Shown here: positions 52,135 to 62,700 of the stretch, in pieces
Layout of the letters: every line of letters begins with the position of its first letter
How positions within the stretch are numbered: the stretch's first letter is position 1
From: Candidatus Zhuqueibacterota bacterium
GTDB taxonomy: Bacteria > Zhuqueibacterota > Zhuqueibacteria > Residuimicrobiales > Oceaniaggregativiventaceae
Reading direction: 5' to 3'
Assembly: GCA_014728085.1 (NCBI GenBank)
Contig: WJMF01000208.1
Location: 1-64,000, forward strand
DNA: 64,000 nucleotides
The notes under the pieces: generated by a model
Database searches by the model: none
What the model saw: only the letters and a program-made list of their open reading frames with translations
What the model was told of the DNA's origin: nothing
Program-made: the position numbers and the translations under genes

Positions 52135-55100
52135 ATGTTTAAAAAAGTATGGTTTTGGATTGTTTTTGCGCTTGTCTCGGTCATTTGCGCTCTGTTTGCT
52201 TTTCGCCTTTTCCCTCAGGCGTTTCCCATCGTATCGATTGATCTGACCATGAATCGCCAGGCAGCTTTGGAACGGGCGGAGAAATTGACGCAGCACAGCC
52301 CTCCTCAATACAGGGAAGCCGCTTCTTTTACCGTCGATGCTTCTGTGCAAAATTTCGTCGAGCTGGAAGCCGGAGGCAAGGAAGCGTTTCGCAACATGAT
52401 TGAAGAGAATTTGTACCAACCGTATACCTGGCATGTGCGTCATTTCAAAGAAGGGGAAACCAAAGAAACTCACTTTCGATTCACACCCAGCGGCGACTTT
52501 TACGGTTTTTATGTAAAACTGCCGGAAGACCAGCCAGGTGCGGTACTGCAAGCGGATTCCGCTCTTTCCCTGGCAGAATGGACAGCAAAAACAGAATGGG
52601 GCATTGATCTATCGCCTTATGATTTGGTTGAACAGACAGAAGATGTGCGAATCGGCGGCCGCGTCGATCATGCCTTTGTTTATGAGCGGCAGGATGCTGC
52701 TCTTGGCGAGGGAAAATATCGTTTACGGCTTGTTGTCGGCGGTGATGCTTTAACCGGTTTGCGACATTTTGTAAAAATCCCGGAAGCTTTTTCCCGTCGT
52801 TATGCAGAGATGCGTTCGGATAATACCACCATTGCCACGGCTGCGACGCTGGCAATGGTAGTGCTTTATGTCATCGGGGGCATTATTGTGGGGCTTTTCT
52901 TTTTACTTCGCAAGCGCTGGGTATTATGGAAAAAGCCATTGCTATGGGCAAGTGCGATTGCGTTTCTTCAGGTTCTTGTCAGCGTCAACAATTGGCCGCT
53001 GTTGTGGATGTCTTATGATACCGCTTTATCAGCGTCGGGTTTTTTTCTACAGAATCTCATGCAATGGATCGGTCTTTTTTTCGCTGAAGCTCTTTTGCTT
53101 TCGGCCACGTTTATTGCGGCGGAAAGCCTGACCCGAAAAGCGTTTCCCCAACACTTGCGATTTTGGCGCCTCTGGTCTTCCGATACGGCACCCTCAACAC
53201 CGGTACTCGGCCGGACTGCCGGTGCTTATTTGTGGACAAGTATCAAAATGCTCTATGTTATCGTCTTTTACTTTATTGCGGCCAAGTCATTCAACTGGTG
53301 GATTCCGTCCAGCACACTTTTTGAACCCGACATCCTCGCCACCTATTTTCCATGGCTGTCTTCGATTGCCATTTCATTACACGCCGGGTTTTGGGAAGAG
53401 TGTTTATTTCGCGCCATTCCCATCGCCGGTGCGGTTCTGCTCGGACAGCGCTTTGGGTATAAACGCATATGGATTGTCGCTGCTTTTATTCTTCAGGCTG
53501 TCATCTTCGGGGCGGCACACGCCAATTATGCACAACAACCCGCTTATGCCCGTATCGTTGAAATGTTCATTCCGTTTCTTATTTTTGCTTTCATCTATTA
53601 TTATTTTGGATTGCTGCCGGTTATTATCAGCCATTTTGTCTATGACGTTATTTTCTTTTCGATTCCTTTATTTGTTTCCAGTGCCGAACATATCTGGATG
53701 GATAAACTGATTGTCACTGTTTTGGCACTGGTGCCGCTGTGGGTGGTTATCTACCAGCGCCTTCGGAAAAAGAAATGGCTAACCTTAACGAAGGCCAGCT
53801 ACAACTATTCCTGGCAACCTCCGGAACCGAAAACCGACAAAAAAATGCCAAAGGAAGAGAGCTTGATCTTTGGGCGCCGCAGAATTCAGCTTGTCTATCT
53901 GGCCGGACTCATCGGTCTGATTTTATGGCTGATTTTTACACCCTTTAAGAGTTTTGTGCCGCCACTGAAAATGGATCGCGACCAGGCCCTTGAGGTTGCC
54001 CGCCAGGAAATGCAGGAACGACAAATCGAGCTGCCGGAGAAATGGAAAGAGATGTCTTATGTTTTGCAGCCCAAGGGACAGGATGACCGCTTTGTCTGGC
54101 AGGAAGGGGATGAAGAGATTTGTCTCGATTTAATGGGTGACTATCTCGTTCCGCCTTTGTGGAAAGTGCGCTATGCGACATTTGAGGGAGATGTAGCCGA
54201 GCGCGCCGAGGAGTATGTTTTTTCCATCGGCAATGACGGGAGACTCTATCGGTTTATTCATCAGTTGCCGGAAGCGCGGGAAGGCGCATCTCTGTCAGAA
54301 GAAAAAGCCCGGACAATAGCGCAGCAGTATATCACGGACAAATATAATATCGATGTGACGATATTAAAACAAATTACAGCCGAGCCTTCCAAATTACCAA
54401 ATCGCATGGACTGGTTTTTTACCTATGCCGACACGACAGGATATCCGTTAGAACAGGGAGAGGCAAGAATCGATGTCGACATCAGCGGTGATCAGGTAAC
54501 GGATTCTTATCGTTATGTCTATGTCCCTGAAGAATGGGAACGCCAGGAACGAAATAAAATGAATGTACTTGATATTATCGAGTGGAGTTCGGTTGGTGTT
54601 CTTGTCATCGTCTTGATTGTCGGTTTTATAGCGTCCATTGTGGGATGGAGCCGCAAAGCATTTTCAGTAAGGACGTTTTTGATTTTCACAGCTGTGCTTT
54701 TAGCGGCCAGACTTTTGGTTACGTTAAATTCCTGGCCTGCCATCAAGGCTATGTTTGTAACTGCACAACCCTATTCGACTCAATTATTTATGACCATAGT
54801 CGGTGGTGCAATCGGTATACTCTTTATTGCCGGCGGCCTGGGAATGATCATCGGCTATATACAAAACCGGCAGACCGGACAGGGAGACAGGAAATCACTG
54901 CCGGTGGCAGGCATGGCGACCGGATTCTTTTTTGCCGGAGTGTTTGCCGTTTTTAGCACGATTAAACCCACTCTTGAGCCCTATTGGGCGGATTTTTCAT
55001 ATTTGGCCAAAACGATTCCACTGCTCGATTTGATTTTATCGCCTTCTTTTATGTTTTTTCAATTTTCGGTCTTTTTTATGCTGATTTTTATCTTTATCTA

Positions 55101-55437
55101 TCATGCCAGCAGGCAATGGACAAGATATCGGGCTGTTTTTACTGTGATTTTAATTTTTGCTGGATTTGTCTTTTCCGGATTTACCGGTGTCAATAGCCTG
55201 ATCTCCTTTTTGATTATTGGTGCGCTAACCGGCTTGACTTTGTTTTTGCTCTATCGCCATGTTTTTCACTATCAACTTGCCTTGATACCTGTTTTTATTG
55301 CAACGGTAATGTCTCTGGGACAAATTCGTCAGATGATTATTAATCCTCAAACAACCGTGGTCGCAGGAACCCTGTTGGCCGTTGCATTGCTTTTTGTTTT
55401 GTCTTTATATTGGTACAGGCATCTCAATAAAGCCTGA
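52135..55437 (+). CDS. large CPBP-type membrane protein with internal duplication
   Basis: An 1,100-residue membrane protein. First half: one helix (VWFWIVFALVSVICALFAF), an extracytoplasmic segment (about residues 36-235), and a helical domain with CPBP motifs FWEECLFRAIP (EExxxR, near 421), FGAAHANY (near 461) and SHFVYDV (HxxxD, near 499; usual HxxxN). Second half (from about residue 600) repeats the plan: a helix, MDRDQALEVARQEM like MNRQAALERAEKL, a second extracytoplasmic segment, and helices with LLVTLNSWPAIKAMF like VLVSVNNWPLLWMSY, but without EExxxR. I infer tandem duplication with loss of the second protease site. AAGGGAAAG precedes ATG 52135. Confidence 0.82.
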   Translation: MFKKVWFWIVFALVSVICALFAFRLFPQAFPIVSIDLTMNRQAALERAEKLTQHSPPQYREAASFTVDASVQNFVELEAGGKEAFRNMIEENLYQPYTWHVRHFKEGETKETHFRFTPSGDFYGFYVKLPEDQPGAVLQADSALSLAEWTAKTEWGIDLSPYDLVEQTEDVRIGGRVDHAFVYERQDAALGEGKYRLRLVVGGDALTGLRHFVKIPEAFSRRYAEMRSDNTTIATAATLAMVVLYVIGGIIVGLFFLLRKRWVLWKKPLLWASAIAFLQVLVSVNNWPLLWMSYDTALSASGFFLQNLMQWIGLFFAEALLLSATFIAAESLTRKAFPQHLRFWRLWSSDTAPSTPVLGRTAGAYLWTSIKMLYVIVFYFIAAKSFNWWIPSSTLFEPDILATYFPWLSSIAISLHAGFWEECLFRAIPIAGAVLLGQRFGYKRIWIVAAFILQAVIFGAAHANYAQQPAYARIVEMFIPFLIFAFIYYYFGLLPVIISHFVYDVIFFSIPLFVSSAEHIWMDKLIVTVLALVPLWVVIYQRLRKKKWLTLTKASYNYSWQPPEPKTDKKMPKEESLIFGRRRIQLVYLAGLIGLILWLIFTPFKSFVPPLKMDRDQALEVARQEMQERQIELPEKWKEMSYVLQPKGQDDRFVWQEGDEEICLDLMGDYLVPPLWKVRYATFEGDVAERAEEYVFSIGNDGRLYRFIHQLPEAREGASLSEEKARTIAQQYITDKYNIDVTILKQITAEPSKLPNRMDWFFTYADTTGYPLEQGEARIDVDISGDQVTDSYRYVYVPEEWERQERNKMNVLDIIEWSSVGVLVIVLIVGFIASIVGWSRKAFSVRTFLIFTAVLLAARLLVTLNSWPAIKAMFVTAQPYSTQLFMTIVGGAIGILFIAGGLGMIIGYIQNRQTGQGDRKSLPVAGMATGFFFAGVFAVFSTIKPTLEPYWADFSYLAKTIPLLDLILSPSFMFFQFSVFFMLIFIFIYHASRQWTRYRAVFTVILIFAGFVFSGFTGVNSLISFLIIGALTGLTLFLLYRHVFHYQLALIPVFIATVMSLGQIRQMIINPQTTVVAGTLLAVALLFVLSLYWYRHLNKA

Positions 55438-55518
55438 AATTTATAATATAAAATGTTTTGCAATTGAGCTTTGACCAAAACCCTCATTTGTAAATCGAAT
55501 GATCAGAGAGGAGCTTGT

Positions 55519-57714
55519 GTGAACAAATCCATATTATGTTATATTTGGATTCTTGTTTTGACAATTGCCTGCTTGTCCCAAACGGAAATCAAGGCGGTGG
55601 TAAAGGATGCCAATAGTTACCGGGAACTTGGAGATGTCAATGTTTATATTGAAGGTGGAAAAATCGGTACGGTTACCGATGCCGGAGGAACCTTTTCTCT
55701 CAAGATCCCTTTGGACTTGACAGAAAACAAGGTTGTTTTCCGTCATATATCGTATAAAACACTCGAGGTTTCGGCAGACTCTTTGAAATCGCTGAAAGAG
55801 GTGTTTCTCGAACCGCGCATTATCCAGTTGCCCGGTCTTGAGGTGGTGGGTAAGGGAGAAACGTACAAGCTTAGAATCAAGCAGGATATTCCCCTTAATG
55901 TCGCATTGGTAGAGGCAAAAGCCTTTGACATCCGCGGTTATATCGATGCCGGAGATGTGCTTAAAACCGAACAGAGCATACAAGTAGACGAAGACCTGAG
56001 CGGTAAAAAGACGATCTCCCTGCGCGGCGGAAATCCTGATGACGTGACTGTATTGTATAACGGTATTCGAATCAACAATCCTTATGATAATATTTTTGAT
56101 TTTTCCGCAATAGATTTAGAAAACCTGGAAAGATTTGAGATCATCAAAGGCAGCAATACGGCTCTCTATGGACCGGATGCATTTTCCGGCGTGATCAATA
56201 TCGTACCCCAATTTGAAAGCAATCATTTCCTGCGGGCGCAGTACCGAATCGGGACCTATGATGCAAATAATATCGGTATACATCTCTATCAGAATCTGAA
56301 AACACTTTCAGCGACCTTTTCATACAAAAAGAGCAGATCAGAGCGGTTTTTCGAGGAGAGTCTGGAAACTGATAATAATCTGATCAATGAAGGAGAACAC
56401 CTCAGCGCAAACCTTATGTGGTACCTGGGTGCGGAAAAGCAAAACCGGATTTCTATGATGTTTATTCAATCCGATCAACGCTACGACAATTATCGCGATG
56501 ATGAAAATTTAGCTGACAAGAACACAGTAGCAGCGATTTCCTACCATGGTCAGAAAGGATGGAGTAAAAATTTAGATTTGGACTATTCCATTCACAACCT
56601 CGACGAATCTCAGCAGTTTACTTTTATGCAAAACCAGCTTGATCGTGAATTGAAAAACACGAGTCATCAGCTGCACTTGAATAAACGGATTGACATTAAG
56701 GCATTTCATTTGCTGGCAGGCTATCATTTTGAGGCTTCGGATTTAACCCTGAACGACGACCGCGATGTTTTTTCTTCTGTTGTCTTACAGGATATTGGTC
56801 TTAAACGGAAACACCAGGGCGCCGTCGCCATAGCTAAATTAGACGGCAATACCGGATCTGATTTTATTCAGAATTTTCATATTGATTTTAGCACCCGCTA
56901 TGACCGTATTCATGACAATGCCAAAGCCGGCACAAGCGATCTCCAAAACGAATGGGAGTCCACGGTAACCAAGTTTGCAGTTGAGGTGGAGGGATTGCGC
57001 CCGGATCTCGCTATGAGATTCTTTCTGAATTCGGGTTCCAATATAAAATTTCCTACGCTTTCTCAGCAAATCAGCAACCCCTTTCGCGTCACCAGCCAGG
57101 AGCAGCAGGGTCTGGAACCTGAAAAGGTATCCAGCTTTGAATTGGGTTTTGATATCAGCAGGGAGCTCTATAATGTGGAGCATATCAGTGGTTGGGCCAT
57201 AACGGCCACTTATTTTAAAAATTACTATAATGACAAATTCAGATCTTATACATCTCCCGGCAGCCCGCTGGTGTTTTACGACAATATCGAAACCGCGGAA
57301 CTGGGAGGGATAGAAGGAAAGGTCCGCGCCTTCTTTTTTCGCAAAAAAGCAATCGCAGAGTTGGGCGTGTCAAAATACAGTATCCCTGAAAAAGGCGCTT
57401 TTCCGTTCAAGTCCGAGCTCAAGCGGATAATGAATCTGACCATCGAACACGCCGGCTATTCGCTGCTGGTTCACCATTTTTATGAAAGTGAACAAACAGG
57501 CTGGATCCGTAATTACAGCGGCCGCCTGACAACGGTGACGCTTGAACCCTATTCCAATCTGGATATCCATCTCACCAAAGCGTTTAACCTCTGGAAGTCA
57601 AAGCTATATGTAAATTTTAGCGCCCGCAATGTAATAAAGAGCAAAGACACCATATTGGAAGGATTGGCGATAAGAGATCGGCGGTTTTATATCACCCTGG
57701 GTGGTGAAATATAA
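55519..57714 (+). CDS. TonB-dependent outer-membrane receptor
   Basis: A 731-residue receptor. Signal sequence (NKSILCYIWILVLTIACLSQ), a CarboxypepD_reg-like domain (KDANSYRELGDVNVYIEGGK), a plug domain (DVLKTEQSIQVDEDLSGKKT, ISLRGGNPDDVTVLYNGIRI, NLERFEIIKGSNTALYGPDA) and a C-terminal 22-strand-type barrel ending YITLGGEI. It imports a substrate, often a siderophore, vitamin or glycan, with energy from TonB-ExbBD, none of which is in the window. GTG 55519, 5 nt after GAGGAG, is preferred over an upstream in-frame TTG or ATG-less extension. The lipoprotein gene starts 31 bp downstream and is the likely partner. Confidence 0.92.
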   Translation: MNKSILCYIWILVLTIACLSQTEIKAVVKDANSYRELGDVNVYIEGGKIGTVTDAGGTFSLKIPLDLTENKVVFRHISYKTLEVSADSLKSLKEVFLEPRIIQLPGLEVVGKGETYKLRIKQDIPLNVALVEAKAFDIRGYIDAGDVLKTEQSIQVDEDLSGKKTISLRGGNPDDVTVLYNGIRINNPYDNIFDFSAIDLENLERFEIIKGSNTALYGPDAFSGVINIVPQFESNHFLRAQYRIGTYDANNIGIHLYQNLKTLSATFSYKKSRSERFFEESLETDNNLINEGEHLSANLMWYLGAEKQNRISMMFIQSDQRYDNYRDDENLADKNTVAAISYHGQKGWSKNLDLDYSIHNLDESQQFTFMQNQLDRELKNTSHQLHLNKRIDIKAFHLLAGYHFEASDLTLNDDRDVFSSVVLQDIGLKRKHQGAVAIAKLDGNTGSDFIQNFHIDFSTRYDRIHDNAKAGTSDLQNEWESTVTKFAVEVEGLRPDLAMRFFLNSGSNIKFPTLSQQISNPFRVTSQEQQGLEPEKVSSFELGFDISRELYNVEHISGWAITATYFKNYYNDKFRSYTSPGSPLVFYDNIETAELGGIEGKVRAFFFRKKAIAELGVSKYSIPEKGAFPFKSELKRIMNLTIEHAGYSLLVHHFYESEQTGWIRNYSGRLTTVTLEPYSNLDIHLTKAFNLWKSKLYVNFSARNVIKSKDTILEGLAIRDRRFYITLGGEI

Positions 57715-57745
57715 ACACCGGCGGCTTGAACAAAAGGAAAGCGAT

Positions 57746-58591
57746 ATGAAATACAGTAAATGTTTGATTATACTTGTTTGTTGTTTTGTCTTTACAGCGT
57801 GTGAAAACCCCTTTGGGAATGACAAGATCAGCGGGGGCCGAAAGCATATAAGCGGAACGATTGTTTTAGGAGACGGATTATCCCCGGAAGGAACGTTTAT
57901 TTATTTGGAAATAGCGGATGTATATACGCGAGCCGACCAAAACGGTAAATTCGAGCTTCAACTGCCGACAACAGCCAGTATGTCTCAAATGAATGGTGTT
58001 TATCTATTGGTTGCATTTATGGGCGGCTATTATCCCGGAGAAGCGAATGTCGCTATCGAAAACGGACAAATCGCCTATGGGCAGGAATCACTCGATCAGG
58101 ATGGTAAACTCAAACAGACGCTGGAATTAAAACGCGCGCTTTATGTCAGTTCCATCATTGACCCGGATTTACATATTAACGGTATTACCAAAGGGGATAC
58201 AGTACGCACAACACTTGAAACGATAACTGACACGCTTGGGGTTTTGATTCCCAAAGGCTCGATCTATCGTCTTGGTGGAATTCTCTTAAAGGAAATTCAT
58301 AGCGGCGAAACGACCACTCTCTATCTTTCCGGGAATAACGGGATTCCTTCCTGGTTGACGGTGGAACCGGCGAGTAAAGTTATTTCCTTTATTATTGATC
58401 CGGATAGTGTGACGCTGGAAACCGGTTTCTACAAAGTAACACCGTGGGTATTACCCTACCATCATCCATTGTTGCAGAGGCTCTATTCCAAAATGGGTGT
58501 TAATACGGAAACGCTGAACGACTCTTATCTGGATATTCCCTTTCACAGAGTCGATGCGGATTTTACAGTGACTGCCGACTTGCCCGAGTAA
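57746..58591 (+). CDS. predicted lipoprotein, possible partner of the TonB receptor
   Basis: A 281-residue protein with a lipoprotein signal (MKYSKCLIILVCCFVFTACE, lipobox FTAC). The mature part has a CarboxypepD_reg-like start (GTIVLGDGLSPEGTFIYLEI, FELQLP) and further beta-rich sequence; I do not recognise a named family. AAAGGAAA lies before ATG 57746; an earlier ATG at 57701 falls inside the receptor gene. Placement after a TonB-dependent receptor suggests a surface-exposed or periplasmic binding role, by analogy with SusD/other lipoprotein partners, although it is not SusD-like. Confidence 0.75.
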   Translation: MKYSKCLIILVCCFVFTACENPFGNDKISGGRKHISGTIVLGDGLSPEGTFIYLEIADVYTRADQNGKFELQLPTTASMSQMNGVYLLVAFMGGYYPGEANVAIENGQIAYGQESLDQDGKLKQTLELKRALYVSSIIDPDLHINGITKGDTVRTTLETITDTLGVLIPKGSIYRLGGILLKEIHSGETTTLYLSGNNGIPSWLTVEPASKVISFIIDPDSVTLETGFYKVTPWVLPYHHPLLQRLYSKMGVNTETLNDSYLDIPFHRVDADFTVTADLPE

Positions 58592-58753
58592 GACGGATGT
58601 CTTCATACAGGATATGCAATCTTTTTTTACGCGGATTATTTTGCAATATATTTTTCATTATCAATTGCGATGATATCCAGTGTTTTTCTTTGAAAACAAG
58701 CCACAACCAACGAGCAGGTAGAAGAACCAAAACCGTTTTTCCGGAGAGATTTA

Positions 58754-59656
58754 TTGAAACTCGTTAGATCTGATGCTGTTGATATGCAACGCTTGAAAAA
58801 ATACAAGCAGGCGATCTTTATTTCCATATCCGGAAATATTTTTTTGGCTGTCGTCAAGGGTGTTATGGCCTGGTTATCCGGCAGCAGTGCGGTGTTTTCA
58901 GACGCCGCCAATTCACTGGGCGATACGCTCTACAGTATTTTTATGGGGATAGGGCTCTATCTCTCACAACAGCCGGCAGACGAAAGTCATCCTCAGGGAC
59001 ACAGCCGTATTGAACCTTTTGTAAGTTTATTTATTGCAATAGCTATTGTTTTTGCCGGCGTCGTCGCGGTACAACAGGGTATTACGCGTTTTTTTAGCGG
59101 AGGCCGGGTTGCCGACATTGGATGGACCACTCTGATACTTATTTTCAGTATATGTATTAAAGTTGTCATGTTTTGTCGGGTAAAGCGCCTGGGCCGCGAG
59201 ACTAAAAGTCCGGCAATCAATGCAAGTGCCAGAGATAATTTGGTCGATGTTGCCACCTCGGCAGCCGCCCTGGCCGGGGTGTGGGGCGCTTTTTTTATCG
59301 ATCCGGTTTTTGACCCGATCGCAGGCATTATTGTCGGATTATGGATTTTTCGTACAACCTGGGAGATTCTCAATGAAAATATCGGCTATCTGACCGGCCG
59401 GGGAGCTCCAAGGGAATTGAGTCAGAAAATTGCAAAAATAGCTTTGTCGGTAAAAGGGGTCGATCACGTACATAGAGTTATTTCAGAATATGTGGGCCCC
59501 CGCATGCGTATCGATATGCATATCAATGTAAACGGTAAAATATCTCTTGAAAAGGCACATGCCATTGGGGAGCAAGTTAGCGAGAAAATAAGAGAACTAT
59601 CGGAAGTGGATTTGGTTTTTATCCATGTTGAACCCACAGAATCTGAAAACACATAG
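58754..59656 (+). CDS. cation diffusion facilitator (CDF) metal exporter, probably Mn-type
   Basis: A 300-residue, six-helix inner-membrane proton antiporter with a C-terminal cytoplasmic domain (VDHVHRVISEYVGPRMRIDM, VHIN). TM2 has NSLGD and TM5 has DNLVD, so the transport site is N-x3-D plus D-x3-D. In E. coli YiiP (Zn/Fe) the equivalents are Asp45, Asp49, His153 and Asp157. Replacement of the TM5 histidine by Asp, and the TM2 Asp by Asn, resembles manganese CDFs such as MntE (from memory). The start is TTG 5 nt after GGAGAG. A weak terminator hairpin follows. Confidence 0.88.
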   Translation: MKLVRSDAVDMQRLKKYKQAIFISISGNIFLAVVKGVMAWLSGSSAVFSDAANSLGDTLYSIFMGIGLYLSQQPADESHPQGHSRIEPFVSLFIAIAIVFAGVVAVQQGITRFFSGGRVADIGWTTLILIFSICIKVVMFCRVKRLGRETKSPAINASARDNLVDVATSAAALAGVWGAFFIDPVFDPIAGIIVGLWIFRTTWEILNENIGYLTGRGAPRELSQKIAKIALSVKGVDHVHRVISEYVGPRMRIDMHINVNGKISLEKAHAIGEQVSEKIRELSEVDLVFIHVEPTESENT

Positions 59657-59661
59657 ATCAT

Positions 59662-59683
59662 GGACAACGGCGATTGTCCTTTT
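59662..59683 (+). terminator. possible intrinsic terminator after the CDF gene
   Basis: Stem GGACAA / TTGTCC with a 6-nt loop, followed by only four T residues. Short, so confidence is modest. Confidence 0.4.
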
Positions 59684-59743
59684 ACAGGTCAATAGATCGG
59701 TGTTGAGGTACATAATGAATTAAAGTAAAAGAAAGGAAAAGAG

Positions 59744-62700
59744 ATGAAAAAAAGTTTGCTCTTTGTCGTTATAATTTTGTTTGTTTCAGTTGTGATGGTC
59801 TATTCGCAGGAGGAAACTCTGCTGCTTCGATTTCCCGCCATATATGAGGATCAGATTGTTTTTTCCTATGGCGGTGATCTCTATAACGTTGACCGGCAGG
59901 GAGGCGTAGCACGGCGATTGACCAGCGATACCGGATACGAGTCTTTCCCGCGTTTTTCCGCAGATGGTAAGCACATTGCTTTTACGGCACAATACGATGG
60001 CAACACAGAGGTCTATCTGATTCCGGCAGAAGGTGGTGTTCCCAAACGGCTAACGTATACAGCCACTCTGAACAGGGACTATATTTGGGATCGCATGGGG
60101 CCGAATAACATTGTCATGGGGTGGATGAACACCAAAGATCGGATTCTATTCCGTTCACGAATGCGTGAATTCAATTCCTTTTTGGGCCAGCTTTATACCG
60201 TCGGCCTGGACGTGAATTTACCCGAGCAGCTTCCATTGCCGCGAGGAGGCTTTTGTTCCTTTTCACCGGATGATTCAAAACTGGCGTTTAATCGCGTTTT
60301 CCGCGAATTTCGCACCTGGAAACGGTATCGTGGCGGTATGGCGGATGACATCTGGATTTATGATTTTAACAGCAAAGAAACCGTAAATGTTACTGATCAT
60401 CCTGCTCAGGATATTATTCCCATGTGGCACCAGGATGACATATATTTCCTTTCCGACAGGGATGAAAATGAACGCATGAACCTTTATGTTTACCACCACG
60501 GAACAACGGAAATTGAAAAACTCACCGATTTTGTTGATTTTGACATTAAATTTCCCTCTCTCGGCAAAGAGGCCATTGTTTTTGAGAATGGTGGCAGAAT
60601 TTATTGTTATGATCTGTCTCTGAAGGCATTGAACTCGGTAAAGATTATCATTGCGAACGACGGAACCGAATCGCGTAGCGGCTTGAAAGATGTTCGTAAA
60701 AACATTACCAACTATGAAATTTCACCGGACGGCAAACGCGCTCTATTTGGTGCCCGGGGTGATGTGTTTACCGTGCCGGCCCGTGAGGGCGTAACATACA
60801 ATCTGACCCGTAGTGCCGGTATCCATGAACGGGGCTCAAAATGGTCACCGGACGGCAAATGGATCGCCTATATTTCCGATGCAAGCGGAGAGGATGAAAT
60901 TTATATTCATTCCCAGGACAAGCCGGGTAACGCCCTACAGCTCACCAGGAATGCGGATACGTATAAATTTCGCATTAAATGGTCACCGGATAGTAAAAAA
61001 ATCCTCTGGTCGGATAAAAAACTGCGTTTGCTCTATGTCGATATTCAGAGTAAGAATGTAGACACGGTTGCAACCTCTAAAGAATGGGAATTCAATTATT
61101 TCAACTGGTCACCGGACAGTCGCTGGATCACTTATCAAAAATCCGAAGCAGAATCCATGGATATAATTTATATCCATTCTCTGGAATCAAAAAAATCCTG
61201 GCCGGTTACGGATGGATGGTATACCAGCACAGCTCCCAGCTTTTCGCACGACGGTAAATTCCTTTTCTTTGTTTCAGATCGCGATTTTAATCCTACTTTT
61301 AGTCAGACTGAATGGAATCATGCCTATATCGATATGGCCCGGATCTATTTTGTCACCTTGAATAAAAGCGTGGAATCTCCTTTTAAACCGGAAAATGACA
61401 AGGTTGTTGTAAACTCGAACGGAGAAGACAAGAGCAAGAAAGAAGAGTCCATGGAAAGCAAAAAGGAAAAACTTGTCTTAAGCGTGGAACCGGAGGGTCT
61501 CAAAGACCGCATCGGGGTTTTGCCCGTTCAGGCGGCGAATTATCGTCACCTGAGTTGTTTTGAAAATGCGATATATTATATACGAAAAGGGTCCGGTGAT
61601 AAACAGCCTGTTTTGCTATATTATGACCTGGAGAAGAAAAAGGAGACAGAGATCGCCAATACTTCAGGATATGAAATCTCTGCAGACGGCAAAAAGATGT
61701 TGATTAAAATCGGAAAGGATTATGGTATTATCGACCTACCCAGGGCGAAAACAGACAATCTCGACAGCGAAACCAGGCTGGACCTGCAGGGTCTCAAGGT
61801 CGCTCTCGACCGCAAAGCTGAATGGAAACAGATTTTTAATGAGTGCTGGCGACAAATGAAGTATTTCTTTTATGCTCCCAATATGCATGGGGTAGACTGG
61901 CAACAGCTGAAAGAAAAGTACCAATTCCTGGTCCCGCATGTACGCCACAGAGCAGATCTCACCTATATCATCGGTGAGATGATTTCCGAACTGAACGTAG
62001 GTCATGCTTATGTTGGTGGCGGCGATATGCCCAAGGTTGAAAAAGTAAAAACCGGCCTTTTGGGCGCACGGTTGCAAAGAACAAGTCAATATTATCAGGT
62101 CAAGACAATTTTACCGGGAGAAAATTGGGTCAACAGCCGTCGTTCACCGCTGACGGAAATCGGTGTTGATGTTTCTGAAGGCGATTATATTTTAGCCGTT
62201 AACGGTATTTCCACCAAAGAGATGGATAATATTTACCAACATCTTGCGGACACCCCGGGCAAACAGGTTATCTTAACCGTGAACGACAAGCCCACCGCGA
62301 AAGGAAGCCGGGAGGTTATTGTCAAGCCCATCGATGATGAAAGCGACCTTTATTATTACAACTGGGTACAGCAAAATATTAAAAAGGTAGAACAAAAGAG
62401 TGACGGTAAAATCGGCTATATCCATATTCCGGATATGGGCGTCTCCGGTTTGAACGAGTTCGTCAAGTATTTTTATCCCCAATTGCGTAAAAAAGCGCTC
62501 ATTATCGATGTCAGAGGAAATGGTGGCGGCAACGTTTCTCCCATGATCATAGAAAGGCTGATTCGCGAGCCGGTTATGTTTGAAATGGCCAGAAACACCA
62601 CGCCAAGTCCGGATCCTGCAAGCCTGCATATGGGGCCCAAAGCGGTATTAATCAATGAATTTTCCGCATCGGACGGTGATATCTTTCCCTACCGGTTTAA

